Assembly: GCA_037447655.1 (NCBI GenBank)
Contig: JBBHKE010003166.1
Span: 133,635 to 197,634 of the forward strand
Length of the DNA stretch: 64,000 nt
Direction: 5' to 3'
Source of the DNA: Zygnema cylindricum
Lineage: Eukaryota; Streptophyta; Zygnematophyceae; Zygnematales; Zygnemataceae
Below, piece after piece: positions 1 to 10,223 of this stretch. The position numbers and the translations under genes are program-made. The first letter of the stretch is position 1, and each line of letters starts with the position of its first letter. The notes under the pieces were generated by a model. It did not search any database. It was not told where the DNA came from and saw only the letters and a list, made by a program, of their open reading frames with translations.

Positions 1-1690
1 GGGAAGTCTTGGATTCCTCCGCACGGTCTCTTCAGCTCCTTTGTCCATGGAGGCTGGTTATGGCTCCTCTTCCTCTCTCTTTAGAGTGTGTAGAAATATG
101 AGGGGATTCTCAGATATCTCCTCCATCTTTGATCTCCCTTGATCTGCAATCACGTTTTCATTAATGTCCCTTCTAGGAAGATCTAAGGCCTCCTCACTCT
201 TGGACTCAAAACTAATTCTGATTTTCTTAGTGTATTTGAAGGGATCAAAATACTTCCCTTCATCTATAACAATTGGATGCTTTACCAAAATGATATCTTG
301 TTTAGCTAAGTCATAGACTATTTATCCCTCGACATCCTCATCATATCTCATAAAACATCTCGGTTTCCCTTTAGCATCTAGTTTCTAGTTTTTCTTATCT
401 TTGTGAAGACTGTAAACTTGACTACCGAATACGTTCAACTCAGAAATATTCAGTTTCTTTCCAACCCATCTCTCACAAGGGGTCATTCCTTTAACAACTG
501 TAATGAGGACTCTTTTCTTAATGTAGTTAACACAGTTCATGGCTTCTGCCCAAAATATTTTTCCTATTTTTTTATCTGCCAACATACTCACACACTATAT
601 CCCAAAGTCCGGTTCAACCTTTCAGCTACCCGATTTTGTTATGGATTATTCGATAGAGTTTTCTGATGTTGAACTCCCTCATCTCTCAAGTATTGCGTAA
701 ACTGGTTAGATACTCTCCCCCATTATCACTCCTTATTCGCTTAATGGGGGTTCCGTGCAACTTCTCACTCTAGGCTTTGTATTCTTTGAAGTACTTTGGT
801 GTTTCAGACTTTGGTTTTAAGAAGTACACTCTAGAAAATCTAGCCCAATCATTAGTAATTGTCAGCGTATACCTCTTCCCCCCAACAGAAGGTACTCTTG
901 CTAGTCCCTAGATATATGTGTGTACCATATCTAGTACTTTATCACCAATATACTAAGCAGTTTTGGGAAAGGGGAGTCTGTGAGCTTTACCTTGGGCACA
1001 CCCACTACAATCATCCATCATTTCATTATCCCCAACTGAATGCCTTCTACTACACCCAACTTCTTTATTTCCCTCAGCCTATGAAAATGCACATACCCTA
1101 ACCGCTTATGCCAGATTATCAAGCTCGGGACACCACCATAGTAAGCACTCTTCTTTTCATTACTCAAGTTAGGCCTAAACATTCCTTGGCTACCCTTATC
1201 TGCTATAAAGTAGACTTCATCTCTGTACTTAGCTTTAAAGACTCCCTTTCTAGTGAAGGTATCAAAATCCTTGTCATCTAATACTGATGTAGACACAAGA
1301 TTTTTACTCAGCTGAAGAATGTAGAGTACATTTTAGAAGGTGAGTATAAAAGTCTTACCCTCCCCTAAAACTTTCAGATCTACCGAGCCAACTAGATTTG
1401 TGGTAACTTCTCTCCCATCCCCATTCTCTATTTCTACAGTAAGGATCTTTTTTAGCTTAGTGAATTGGTAGTGTCATAGCACATATGCATGGATGCCCCT
1501 GAATTGATAATCCATCCCTCCTCTGGAGCTTCCCGAATGGCTCCACGAGCACACTTTTGTTTCCAAGGAATCTCCTTCTCCTCCAAAATCTCGTCGAGGA
1601 GAAGCTCTCCATCCTCCTCCATTAAAGAATCATCCTTTTCATTCTCTTCTTTCACTTCGTGACCATAAGTGTCTTCTTCTTCCCTTCAGA
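1..1690 (-). pseudogene. F1 copia pol fragment: protease, integrase, linker
   Basis: Minus-strand remains of a Ty1/copia polyprotein, read from about 1690 down to the window edge. The aspartic protease motif near 1477-1517 reads NSGAS where copia enzymes have D(S/T)GAS, so the catalytic Asp is lost. Below it lies the integrase zinc region (WHKRLGYVHF, then a frameshifted CSGCAQGKAH near 970-1010). The integrase C-terminal part is open at 385-591 and the integrase-RT linker at 58-288. Several frameshifts and stops break it. RT and RNase H must lie left of the window. The closest relatives here are F2, F3 and F4. Confidence 0.85.
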
Positions 1691-2630
1691 AGAACCACCT
1701 CCACGGCTTTCTTGGAGCCTCAGCTCACACAGCTTGATGGAATCAGCTATGAAGTGTCGTGGCTTTTTACAGAAATGGCAAAGACCCTTTGGAGGCCTAG
1801 GTTCTCCAGATTGGTCGCCTTTGAAGATCATGTACAGCATTTTTGGATCCTTCCTCCACCGGTCTTTTAGGCAGCTAGAGCTTGAAGGCTCTTTCATCCT
1901 TTACAGATCTTGATGGTGTTCTCGTGCACGAGTATCATTTGGACCAGAATGTTTGATTTCTAATGACTATCATCCATTTGTTGCACTCGGTACAATATGT
2001 TTTCATACTCCTCACGCAACTTGATGATGAGGGTGTTAACTTTCATCTTTATTGTGCCTGTCCATCTGGCACATTCCATCTCCATGTACAGAGAAAAGTG
2101 ATCATTACAGTAATCTAACATCTTCCCTCCTTTGTAAGTATAACTCGTCAACCTTTGCTCAGCTAGTTGGAGCTCCTGAATGGTACCAGCTCTATAAATC
2201 TCCACTAGAGTCATCCACAACTCCTCGGCCTTGAAGATGTGAAGATGAGAGGTCGCCAAAGCTTCAGTTAGGTGCCTTAAAATGAAATGCTAGGCAGTCA
2301 TGTTGGTGCACTACACCATTTGAATATCATTTTCCTCATTCTTTATGGCCACCGCTTTTAGTGCCGTGGCGATTGGAGTGAGAGGTATCTCCTTTCCTTT
2401 CCCCTTTTCGAACACATTGGTATCTTCATCATCTTTCTCCTCCGTTGATGCAGATGCTCTTGTAGAACATCTCACTTCTCCAAACCCGGGTGGAGTTCCC
2501 TGAGATGGACGTTTCACTTGTCCATAATATTACCCCGGTATCGTTTTTCACACAATGCCCCTATTATCCTTCTAAGTACATGAACCCAGATCCGTTGAAT
2601 TTAGGCACCCTAGAGGGTGGGCTCATAACA
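1691..2630 (-). pseudogene. F1 copia gag
   Basis: Degenerate minus-strand Gag. It opens at the primer-binding site with VMSPPSRVPKFNG, the family N-terminus shared with N4, F3 and F4. The UBN2/retrotran_gag-like helical region is open at 1960-2259 (AEELWMTLVEIYRAGTIQE). The zinc knuckle (CHFCKKPRHFIADS) has lost its last Cys. Stops and frameshifts separate these blocks, so no particle-forming protein is expected. It joins the protease region directly, as in a single gag-pol frame. Confidence 0.85.
2616..2630 (-). other. F1 primer-binding site
   Basis: The minus strand reads TGTTATGAGCCCACC directly after the LTR. This is a two-mismatch version of GGTTATGGGCCCACC, the complement of the initiator tRNA-Met anticodon arm. 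It also encodes the start of Gag. Confidence 0.7.
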
Positions 2631-2800
2631 TGCAAGTTTGTGTCCCCCATTTGGACTGCAAAATTCAAGAAGTCTCTAGGTAGTTTTTCACTAACCCACT
2701 TTCAACTAGAACAACTGCTACCATTGAAGACAAATAAACAATCTGATTGCATCCCTATGTAGTTTGGACTCCTTTGAGTCCACAACAAAGAAAATCATTG
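2631..2800 (-). repeat. F1 5' LTR, U5-side part
   Basis: First segment of the F1 5' LTR, cut off from the rest (6951-7785) by N1. It aligns to the F2 LTR from 12205 and the H1 LTR from 41455, which share the block around ctaacccactttcaacta. The left boundary TG is set by the adjoining primer-binding site. Confidence 0.8.
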
Positions 2801-3900
2801 TGAAATTCTATGGGCACCATTGCCCACATAATTCAGAACCAAAAGAAGCTAATCTAGATAGTGCTGACTCCAAATTGATATAAACCCAAATATATGATCC
2901 CTTGACAATAAGAACTCCAATACACCTTCACCCCTGTGAAGAGAAGACCTGACCTTCTGTGTGCTCAGTTCCACCACAGAATGCAAAGCTTGAATATGTG
3001 TTTTAGACAATATTCCCCACTTTGACTTTCCCACTGAATAAGTGCCACCCTGGCACGCAAAGACTTTGACTAACTACACCCCTGTGTAGCTTGGATTCCC
3101 CTGTGTCCGCAGCAAAAAGAATCAGTGAATGTGCTCACCCGAGCATTAAGTTATGGCTGGTCAAAGATGACCTTTATAGTTACAAGCTCTCTTAGAGAGA
3201 GGTACCGAAATATCTCTAAGTCTTAGTTTGCCTACTCATGACTACCTACTACTAAACCCTAGTCCAATAGGAACACTATATAGTACAAGAAGGTATGATG
3301 GGCGATGTACTTATTGTACGGCCATTGTACAACATGGTCTACAAGGTGACATGTGCCAAATCGGGAGCCATGGTTCCTCCTCACATTTTCTCCGGTGTCA
3401 AATAATGTGGCGCCACGTGGCACCGCGTGACGCTATCCCCAAAGGCCGCCGAAAGCTTATTGCTGGTGGCGGCTGTAATGGTGGTCGTCCGATCAATTGT
3501 ATTTATACGACTTCGATTCGCTTCCATGCATCAATTGATTAATGCGCGTTTTCGTTAGTCTGCTGCGAATTAGTCCTTTGAATCAATAGGTAAATATGCG
3601 TGAAACATCTCACGTGTATCGTTTCGATAGTAACCTAATGGATAAGGCGTTGGTCTATTTAGTAGCCTACAGACCCCGGTTCAAATCCGGCCGGCAGCAG
3701 TTTTTTGCTAAAACTAGTAAAATACTCTCTAATTCCAACTGCCTCCTTCTAAATGATGCGGCAACCATGGCGTGCCTTTGGTCCTCTCTTTCTCTCTCTT
3801 TACATTCTAACTAAAATATAGAAGTGAACTATTAGTCACCTCTTTTCAACACTCTATTAATTTTTCCAATACAGACCTAGAAAATACATAAATTTCAACA
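2801..3900 (-). repeat. N1 3' LTR
   Basis: LTR of 1100 bp running on the plus strand from tgaaattc to tttcaaca. It is the direct repeat of 5854-6950 and homologous to the N2 LTR 16328-17428. It contains a CACGTG at 3414-3419 and a tRNA-like module on the opposite strand to the element. Confidence 0.92.
3624..3706 (+). other. tRNA-like module antisense to N1 (3' LTR)
   Basis: Resembles a tRNA-Arg gene. The A-box/D-arm part is CCTAATGGATAAGGCG. A 5-bp anticodon-type stem GGTCT/AGACC closes a 14-nt loop. A perfect B box GGTTCAAATCC lies at 3678-3688, and a T6 run at 3701-3706 fits a Pol III terminator. The acceptor stem does not pair, so this is not a working tRNA gene. Confidence 0.75.
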
Positions 3901-3917
3901 CTCCCCTTATTTTCTAG
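3901..3917 (-). other. N1 polypurine tract
   Basis: On the minus strand this is ctagaaaataaggggag abutting the 3' LTR, the plus-strand primer site for reverse transcription. The same motif precedes the N2, N3 and N4 3' LTRs. Confidence 0.8.
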
Positions 3918-3939
3918 TCTACCTTCTTTTCAACTCCCA

Positions 3940-5966
3940 CTAAACACAAACTTTCTTTTTCTTTTTCTTCTTTCTTTTCTCCTCATTAAACTCTAAGTGA
4001 ATACCCTTGTATTTAAAGAAGTGTATTAGATGAACCGAAATAAAAATTACATCACAAATTTTATTTTGCATGCCATTTTTCATAAATCCGAGAAAATACT
4101 TTATCCACCTCATTTCTTTTCCATCCACACTAAATCCAATTTCCCTCTTGCAATTTAAACAACCAGCCCCATCTCCAATCTGCAACACACACCCAGATGC
4201 TAACCCTCTTACAGGCACACCTTCATAAATGTCATCACTCCCATTAGTGATGTCAAACCCATTACCCCCCAAACTTTCCCGAAAAACAAGTGTCCCCACT
4301 AAGTTCCTCATAAGTTCTACATCTTCCGTACTCATATTTTTATCCATGATACTCACCTTATTTTCTGAACTTTCCTCACTCTCTCCCATGGAATTCTTTC
4401 CGTTATCACTTTCTATTTTTATCCCCAATAAATATTTCTCCTCCCCTAAACCTTTCATTAAAAATTCCTCTTATCCCCTGTTTTTTAAAACTCCCTCTAT
4501 ATTTACTTCTCCCCTTTCCTCGAAAGTCGTTGAAGTCTCCCTTTCCGACCAATTTTCTGTTTCCAAAAATCTATTAAATTATCCTCAATTTATTTATCTT
4601 TCCCTTTTTCAATTATAGATTCTAGAGCTGACTTTCTATACTCCTTGACATCCACATCATGTCTAACTCCTTTAAGTACCTCCCTTCCCTTTACTTCCTT
4701 TATACCTCCAAAAGCACATTGTTGCTTTCGTGTAATTTCTGTGTACTTCTCTCTCTTCTCCATTCTACCGATGTGAAGAAGCTCCAATATTTCTTCATCC
4801 TCTTTCTCCCCTTCCCCTTTTTCCTCCTCTTTCACATTCCAACTTCTAAGCTCTTCCAAAAAAGGGCATTCCTCCATATAATGACCCGGTTCCCTACAAA
4901 AGAAGCAAACGCCCTTTTTCAAAGCTCCCCTTTCTTTTCCTCTCCCTCTCTTTCCACCAAAGTTTTGATAAGGTTTACCTTCGTCTTTCTTCCTCTCATC
5001 ACACTTCCGCTCGTCACCGCCGTTCCTCTCATCACGCTTCCGCCAATCACCACCAGTTGTAAATGCATTCACTCTGTCACATCCCCTACGCAGCTCCAAA
5101 GAGCTTTCCCTCATAAGAATTATCCCCATGGTAAACCTCCAAGTCCATGAGGAGCCATCCATTGCATGCCTACGACAAATGATGTTTTCGTACTTATCTG
5201 GGAGTTTCATGAGTAGTGTATTAATCTTTCTCTCCTCAGATTCTAAATATCCCGCACTAGCAAGCTCAACATATAACGGAGCAATATCATAACAAAACTA
5301 TATCATGTTACCGCCTTTAAAAACATAGGCCTCTATTTCATGTTTTACTAACTGCTGCCTGTGAATAGTCTTACTCTTATAAATCTGCCTTAGTGTTTCT
5401 CATATTTCCAAAGACTTGGTAAGATTTAAAAGAGTGATAGCTATGGACTTAGACACATATCTAAGTATAAGATGTTTTGCTATACGGCTTTTATACTCAC
5501 AAATATTACTATCATTTTTTTCAGTTTTAGTTATAACCCCTCTAAGTGGAGCTGTGGCGAAGAGCATAGCTCCCATCACCATAATGGTCCCTTCATCTTT
5601 CTCCCCTATATCCCCATCCACGGAAAGGTTTTTCCTTTCACCTTCAATTGTATCTGAACTCCAGTTAATATTCTGGGCTGCCTCAGATGGTTCTCCATAG
5701 TAAGCTCCTCCAAAGCCAGGTGGCGGACATCTCACTTGTCCCGAAACAATTCCCCATAAGTGCTTCTCGAAAAGAAATCCCTCCATTGTAAAATCCCAAT
5801 AAGTGAAGTATGTTCCATCTAGCATAGGCACCCTAGATGGTGGGCCCATAACCTGAAATTTTATGGGCTCATTGCCCACAGAATTTGCAGATCCAAAAGA
5901 AGCTAATCTAGATAGTGCTGACTCCAAGTTGATATAAAACAAAATGAATGATCCTTTGATAATCAA
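3940..5966 (-). pseudogene. N1 Gag-type protein with pol remnant
   Basis: Broken copy of the 620-residue protein that is intact in N4. The blocks are 5966-5400 (VMGPPSRVPMLDG N-terminus, gag core), 5210-4590 (basic region and zinc knuckle CFFCREPGHYMEEC, CX2CX4HX4C) and 4458-3940 (C-terminal part). The last block contains GEEKYLLGIKIES, which matches the end of copia RT (LGEAKYILGIQVE), and VGTLVF...GDGAGC...CDVIFIS, which follows the RNase H pattern (VGSLIY...GDGACC...CDNQAAI) without the catalytic residues. It ends in a Lys-rich tail. The reading frame runs upstream into the 5' LTR. Confidence 0.85.
5839..5853 (-). other. N1 primer-binding site
   Basis: The minus strand reads GGTTATGGGCCCACC, an exact 15-nt complement of the initiator tRNA-Met anticodon arm. 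It directly follows the LTR and is in frame as V-M-G-P of Gag. Confidence 0.85.
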
Positions 5967-6950
5967 AAACCCAATACAACTTCACCCCTGTAAAGATAAG
6001 ACCTTGTGTGTGCTCAGTTCCACCACAGAATGCAAAGCTTGAATATGTGTTTTGGACAATATTCCCCACTTTGAATTTCCCACTGAATAAGTGCCACCCT
6101 GACACGCAAAAACCTCTAACCGACTACACCATTGTGTAGCTTAGACTCCCCTGAGTGTGTATCAAAAAGAATCACTGAATTTGCTCACCCGAGCATTAAG
6201 TTATGGCTGGTCAAAGATGACCTTTATAGTTACAAGCTCAATTAGAGAGAGGTACCGAAATATCACTAAGTCTTAGTCTTCCTACTCATGAAAACCTACT
6301 ACTAAACCAATTTCCAATAGGAACACTTTAAAGTACAAGACGGTACAATGGGCGATGTACTTATTGTACGGATATTGTACGACATGGTCTACAAGGTGAC
6401 ACTTGTCAAGTCGGGAGCCATGGTTCCTCCTCCCATCTTCTCGGGTGTCAAATAATGTGGCGCCACGTGGCACCGCGTTACGCTATCCCCAAAGGCCCCC
6501 GAAAGCTTTTTGCGGGTGGCGGCTGTAATGGTGGCCGCTTGATGAATTGTATTTATACGGCTTCGATTTGCTTCCATGCATCAATTGATTAATACGCGTT
6601 TTCTTTAGTGTGCTGCGAATTTGTCCTTTGAATCAATAGTTAAATATGCGTAAAGCGTCTCACGTGTATCGTTTCGATAGTAACTTAATGGATAAGGCGT
6701 TGATGTATTTAGTAGCATATAGACCCCGGTTCAAATCCGGCCAGCGGCACTATTTTGATAAAACTAATAAAATACTTTCTAATTCTTTCTGCCTTCTTCT
6801 ACATGATGCGGCAACCATAGCGTGCCTTTGGTCCTCTCTTTCTCTCTCTTTACATTCTAACTAAAATATAGAAGTAAACTATTAGTCACCTCTTTTCAAC
6901 ACTCTGTTTATATTTCCAATACAGACCTAAATTATTCATAAATTTCAACA
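5854..6950 (-). repeat. N1 5' LTR
   Basis: LTR of 1097 bp, direct repeat of 2801-3900. A TATA-like TATAAAG lies on the minus strand at about 6222-6228. The Gag frame is open through its U5 end. Confidence 0.92.
6674..6756 (+). other. tRNA-like module antisense to N1 (5' LTR)
   Basis: Second copy of the Arg-like module: A-box region TAACTTAATGGATAAGGCG at 6681, B box GGTTCAAATCC at 6728-6738 and TTTT at 6753-6756. Confidence 0.72.
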
Positions 6951-7785
6951 CATTGAAAACGCCCAACCATGCGATTAATTATCAAATGGCAAAGCTGCCA
7001 ATATTTATACAACTTGTTGGGAGAGAGGTGGCTACCTCCTCAATCCTCTAAGTCCTAAACCCCTCTCACAACCCTTATCTTATGATGTACGAACGAATTA
7101 GAAGACTGTACAATATAGAAAGGTACTAGGGCGGATGTACTTTCTGTACAGCCTGTGTACGACATGGCCATGGAGTGGACGTCTATCTCCTCCAAACTTG
7201 TCATCCCGCTCGCGGGATTCTTGCATTCCAATGATATCTTGCCACGTGTCGACAGGTCATGTCACATCTATAAAACAGCCAAGGCGGCTATTCTAGGATC
7301 TCGGCGATGATGAGGGCCGTCGGATCTAAACTCGCTTTTGATGCTAGTTGCTCAAAATGATAAATGTCCAGTACATTTGTTTCGTGCGTACTAAAAATCA
7401 ACTAGTTTATATGTTTTCAAATTATTATTCCGTTAATCGAATTGATGATCTAGCTAATGTTTAAATAACTATCAATCCCTATGTATCGTAACAAACTACT
7501 TCGACAGACCAGTAAGAGCTGACGGCTACACCTTGCCCTGCTAGTCGGAGGTTTGAGTCCTACCGGACTCAACCTTTTTGTTGAGAGTGAATTAGTACAC
7601 TTTTTAGTCCTGCCTATGGGGCTCTGGTAGCCATGGCTCCACCGCCATCTCTCTCCTTTAGTGACTACAACAAGTATGGGGGCTAGAGAGAGAAGGTGGA
7701 GACAGGTTGCCAGCGTTTTTTCTTTTAGCCTTTCTAATCAATTAAGACCTAGAAAATATCTCTCATAAATCTTGTGATTTCAACA
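6951..7785 (-). repeat. F1 5' LTR, U3-side part
   Basis: Continuation of 2631-2800 after removal of N1, giving a LTR of about 1.0 kb that ends in tttcaaca. It has a TATA-like element near 7000 (minus strand), a run of GTAC motifs around 7087-7160 and a CACGTG near 7240. The right flank is Gy1 RT, so F1 inserted into Gy1. Confidence 0.85.
7500..7579 (+). other. tRNA-like module antisense to F1
   Basis: An A-box-like stretch (agtaagagctgacggctac), a B box GGTTTGAGTCC at 7550-7560 and T5 at 7575-7579. The T-run sits between the arms of a small hairpin (actcaac/gttgag). Confidence 0.68.
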
Positions 7786-8232
7786 ATTCGTTCTTCATGT
7801 CTAGAGTAGAGTGGATTGTTACACCTGTAAGAGAGTTGGATATATCTTTAGGAGTTAGCATCGGATAACGGTCGAAGATGTTGGCCGTGTTCATCATGCA
7901 ATAATCTATACACATCCAAAAATCTTTAGTTTTCCTAGATGAGTCTTTCTTCGGACGGAGGACTGACAGAGAAGCGAACCCATGTAGTCTTTTAATTTCG
8001 TGAACCAACCCGGCTTTCACCAAAGTTTGGACTTTAGTGTGATGATTTCCTTCTCCTTGAAACTGAGAGGATAGTGCTTCTGCCCAACCGTAGCCGTCTC
8101 CTTGATCTTATCGATTAGAAAAGGGGTTCCTTTGTAGATGTCCACAACTTTTTTTGACCAGTAGAACACCAGCTTGTTTCTGGACAATAATTCGGAGAGC
8201 CTAGGCTTTTTGTGAGGGTCCAACTGCTCCAT
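7786..8232 (-). pseudogene. Gy1 reverse transcriptase, N-terminal part
   Basis: Two overlapping minus-strand frames (8232-8017, 8023-7786) make the first third of a gypsy RT. The motifs are VHEIKRLHGFASLSVLRPKKD, WMCIDYCMMN (family: CVDYRxLN), DRYPML and STLDMKNE (family: FSxLDxxxGY). The sequence stops at 7786 where the F1 LTR begins, so the YxDD active-site region is missing. One frameshift joins the two parts. Confidence 0.88.
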
Positions 8233-8559
8233 CTATTTTCCCCAGTTCAACAGCCTTCGAAGCTTCTAGTGGTCTTCCCCAAAGGTTCATGTCAAAATCC
8301 AATTCTACTTGTGGATTTACCTCTACCACTCCGTCTAGGACACTCGTGCTGACGAATTTCCCCTAAGATGCTGCCCTCTAAACCTCTACATCCCCCCATT
8401 GGAAGACCCAGCGGTTGTGAAATGTGATTTTTTCTCCTTTCTCTCCCCTCCTCAAGCTTCAAGGTTGCCGTCAATGCTAACAACTAAGAAGCTTGAAGGT
8501 AAATAGCTTTTGATTCTGGGGAGTTGGGACTTGTTTAGGCGAGTGCATACTTTAGAACC
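8233..8559 (-). other. Gy1 spacer between DNMT and RT
   Basis: About 330 bp with a short minus-strand frame (8292-8483) that I do not recognise. It probably encoded the linker between the methyltransferase and RT. No conserved motif is visible. Confidence 0.5.
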
Positions 8560-9545
8560 CACGTGATTGTATTTAGATCCATACTTTGCCCTATGAGGCT
8601 GCACCTTTGGAGGTCTAAATACTTAGTACAGCCGTGGTGTCATTTTAAAATCCCATTGCTTGTTCGTGTTCGGCGATTGTTGGTGTTGTTTAGATTCTTG
8701 CTTTGCTGTCAAAGATCATTCCTTCCGCTCCTTTTTGATATGCATGGCTGTGAGGGAAAGAAACCAATGTGGGAAGTGCCTTTTGTGGGGATAGTGGGTT
8801 GTTGCACCAAAAGTATGGATAGGTGTCGTGTTTTGTTACTAGGGTAGCCATCCTTCCTTCAACAAAGTATTTGTTGCACAGAATTTTGGGGGTTTGGTAT
8901 TTGTTTTTGTAACAATTTCTGGAGGACCATAAGCGAGAGAATATTGGTCCAATATGCTATAATTCGATGCGGTCGTGATTCCATTTGTGTTAAATCGATA
9001 ACTATGAGGGCTCTTAGAATCAGGGTCATCTTATTCCAGAAGTCAGCAACCAATTTCCTACGATATCCTCCAAGGTGTACATTCTCAAAAACGTACCCCA
9101 CTGGTGTGTTTTGGAGTCTTTGTATCCATGATATGAAATGGACCATTATAAAAAATGTTTTACTCCTACGGATCTGATGTCCTTTTCCATGTCGTGCAAA
9201 GAAGCATCGCTGACAAGGCCATCCTGCCACCACAGGATCTACTCTTCCCAAACTGGCCATATGAGGTGTGATGATGTTATCAACATTCTGGGGGAGACTC
9301 AGGTGAGCCTGGTATATTGCAAACATAGGAAGCTATTGAGGATATTGGTGGTGAAGTTGTTGAAGGCGGTGTTCACTTACTACCCTTGCTTTTGGTGATA
9401 TTTCCACGGCTACATATGATTCCACTTGCTAATCTGCTTTCTGAACGACTTCCAAATTAGAAGTGATTCTATAAAATAGTGATAAAATTCAAAGTCGTGA
9501 ATCGAAAAACTATTAATGACACCACTTCTATATTTAATTTCTTCT
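8560..9545 (-). pseudogene. Cytosine-5 DNA methyltransferase domain inside Gy1
   Basis: Degenerate minus-strand C5-MTase domain of about 330 codons. Motifs in order: YVAVEIS (9397-9417, motif II region, in frame with the following block apart from one stop); GWPCQ (9210-9224, motif IV with the catalytic Cys), preceded by GRVDPVVA and followed by ARHGKGHQ; GYVFENV (9078-9098, motif VI ENV); ESRPHRIIAYWTN (8941-8981, motif VIII, closer to the AHRxRxxWxN form of DNMT3/DRM-type enzymes than to the QTRxR form); then, after a frameshift, LPTLVSFPHSHAY (about 8740-8780), EHEQAMGF (about 8650-8675, like motif IX/X ExERAMGF) and MDLNTITW (8560-8582). The longest open block is 8859-9326. Motif I is only weakly visible near 9500. 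The family methylates cytosine in DNA; this copy is inactivated. Confidence 0.83.
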
Positions 9546-9785
9546 TGTGAGACTTAGTTTTTGAAACAATTGACTGGAGGTGTGAACTTGTCTCCTTTAG
9601 TCATGAAGCTAAAAAGGTCTGTTCCACTCCCCGCCAGAGTTTCGCCACCTGTAAAATCTGTCATTATATTCCTCTTCCCATCTCTTGGAAATAGGGAATT
9701 GCTAGATCTCCTTCGCTATATCTATAGAGCTAGCAAATAGTTCTTTCGGAGAAGAGGTAGCATATATTGGATAACAACGAGACAC
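9546..9785 (-). other. Gy1 spacer between protease and DNMT
   Basis: About 240 bp without a recognisable domain and with stops in the frames checked. It probably held the N-terminal part of the methyltransferase region or a linker. Confidence 0.4.
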
Positions 9786-10223
9786 CTAGACATTGGTCTT
9801 CCCCCTGTTTAATAAATCCAAAGGAACCACCACTTTGGTTCCTTTAGGATTTTCAGAGTCGCGAACGGTAGATTGTTCATTCCACACGCTTAGCCCCATA
9901 TTTAGCCGAGTCCATCTGGCCATTCCAACCAGAATTTCAAATTGAGTCCCTTCAACAACTAAGAATGGGAGCTCAATTTTCACCCGTTGGCCTGCGTCAT
10001 CTGAGAATTCAATTTCCATGGCCTTGATAACTCCATGGAGTAGTTGACTGCCGTTGCTTACCATGCTTAGGTAGATGTTGTTTTGGTAGATTTTAGGTCG
10101 GAGTTCTTCGGGCATTTTCTTTAAAGCGGAAGTGGTGATGAGGTTAAGGAGCGTTCCAGTGTCGACCACGATGTCTTGGTATCCTCTGTACCTGTTTAGT
10201 CTGAAGTTCCCAATTCGGTTCAC
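9786..10223 (-). pseudogene. Gy1 retroviral-type aspartic protease
   Basis: Open minus-strand stretch of 145 codons with the protease active-site motif VVDTGTLLNLI (family: xxDTGAxxSxI), then a core with LPFLVVEGTQFEILVGMARWTRLNM (family pattern: FLVVxxxxxxxILGxxWL). Its order before DNMT and RT supports a gypsy pol. It processed the polyprotein in the ancestor; upstream continuity to gag is broken. Confidence 0.78.

Larger units (their letters stand above)
2801..6950 (-). mobile_element. N1, gag-only copia-derived LTR element
   Basis: Minus-strand element of 4150 bp with LTRs 2801-3900 and 5854-6950, flanked by the 5-bp duplication cattg (2796-2800 and 6951-6955). The primer-binding site is 5839-5853 and the polypurine tract starts at 3901. 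The interior holds only a Gag-type ORF plus shrunken pol remnants; protease, integrase and RT domains are absent. This is the TR-GAG class of non-autonomous LTR element. The two LTRs differ at many positions, so the copy is older than N4. It is inserted in the F1 5' LTR. Confidence 0.92.

Noticed and set aside
3624-3706. Functional tRNA-Arg gene.
   Set aside because: The acceptor stem does not pair, the anticodon loop is enlarged, and the sequence is a part of every LTR copy. Kept as a tRNA-like module only.
4659-5150. Open frame of 163 codons on the plus strand.
   Set aside because: It is antisense to the N1 gag gene and its Ser/Leu/Phe-rich product is the complement of the acidic and basic blocks. 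The same holds for 44891-45304, 55443-55841 and 55838-56359.
8563-8847. Open frame of 94 codons on the plus strand.
   Set aside because: Antisense to the DNMT C-terminal motifs (SFPHSHAY, EHEQAMGF).
8859-9326. Host DNA methyltransferase gene interrupted by transposons.
   Set aside because: Protease and RT flank it on the same strand within a few hundred bases, with no intron or host exon signs; cargo in Gy1 is simpler.
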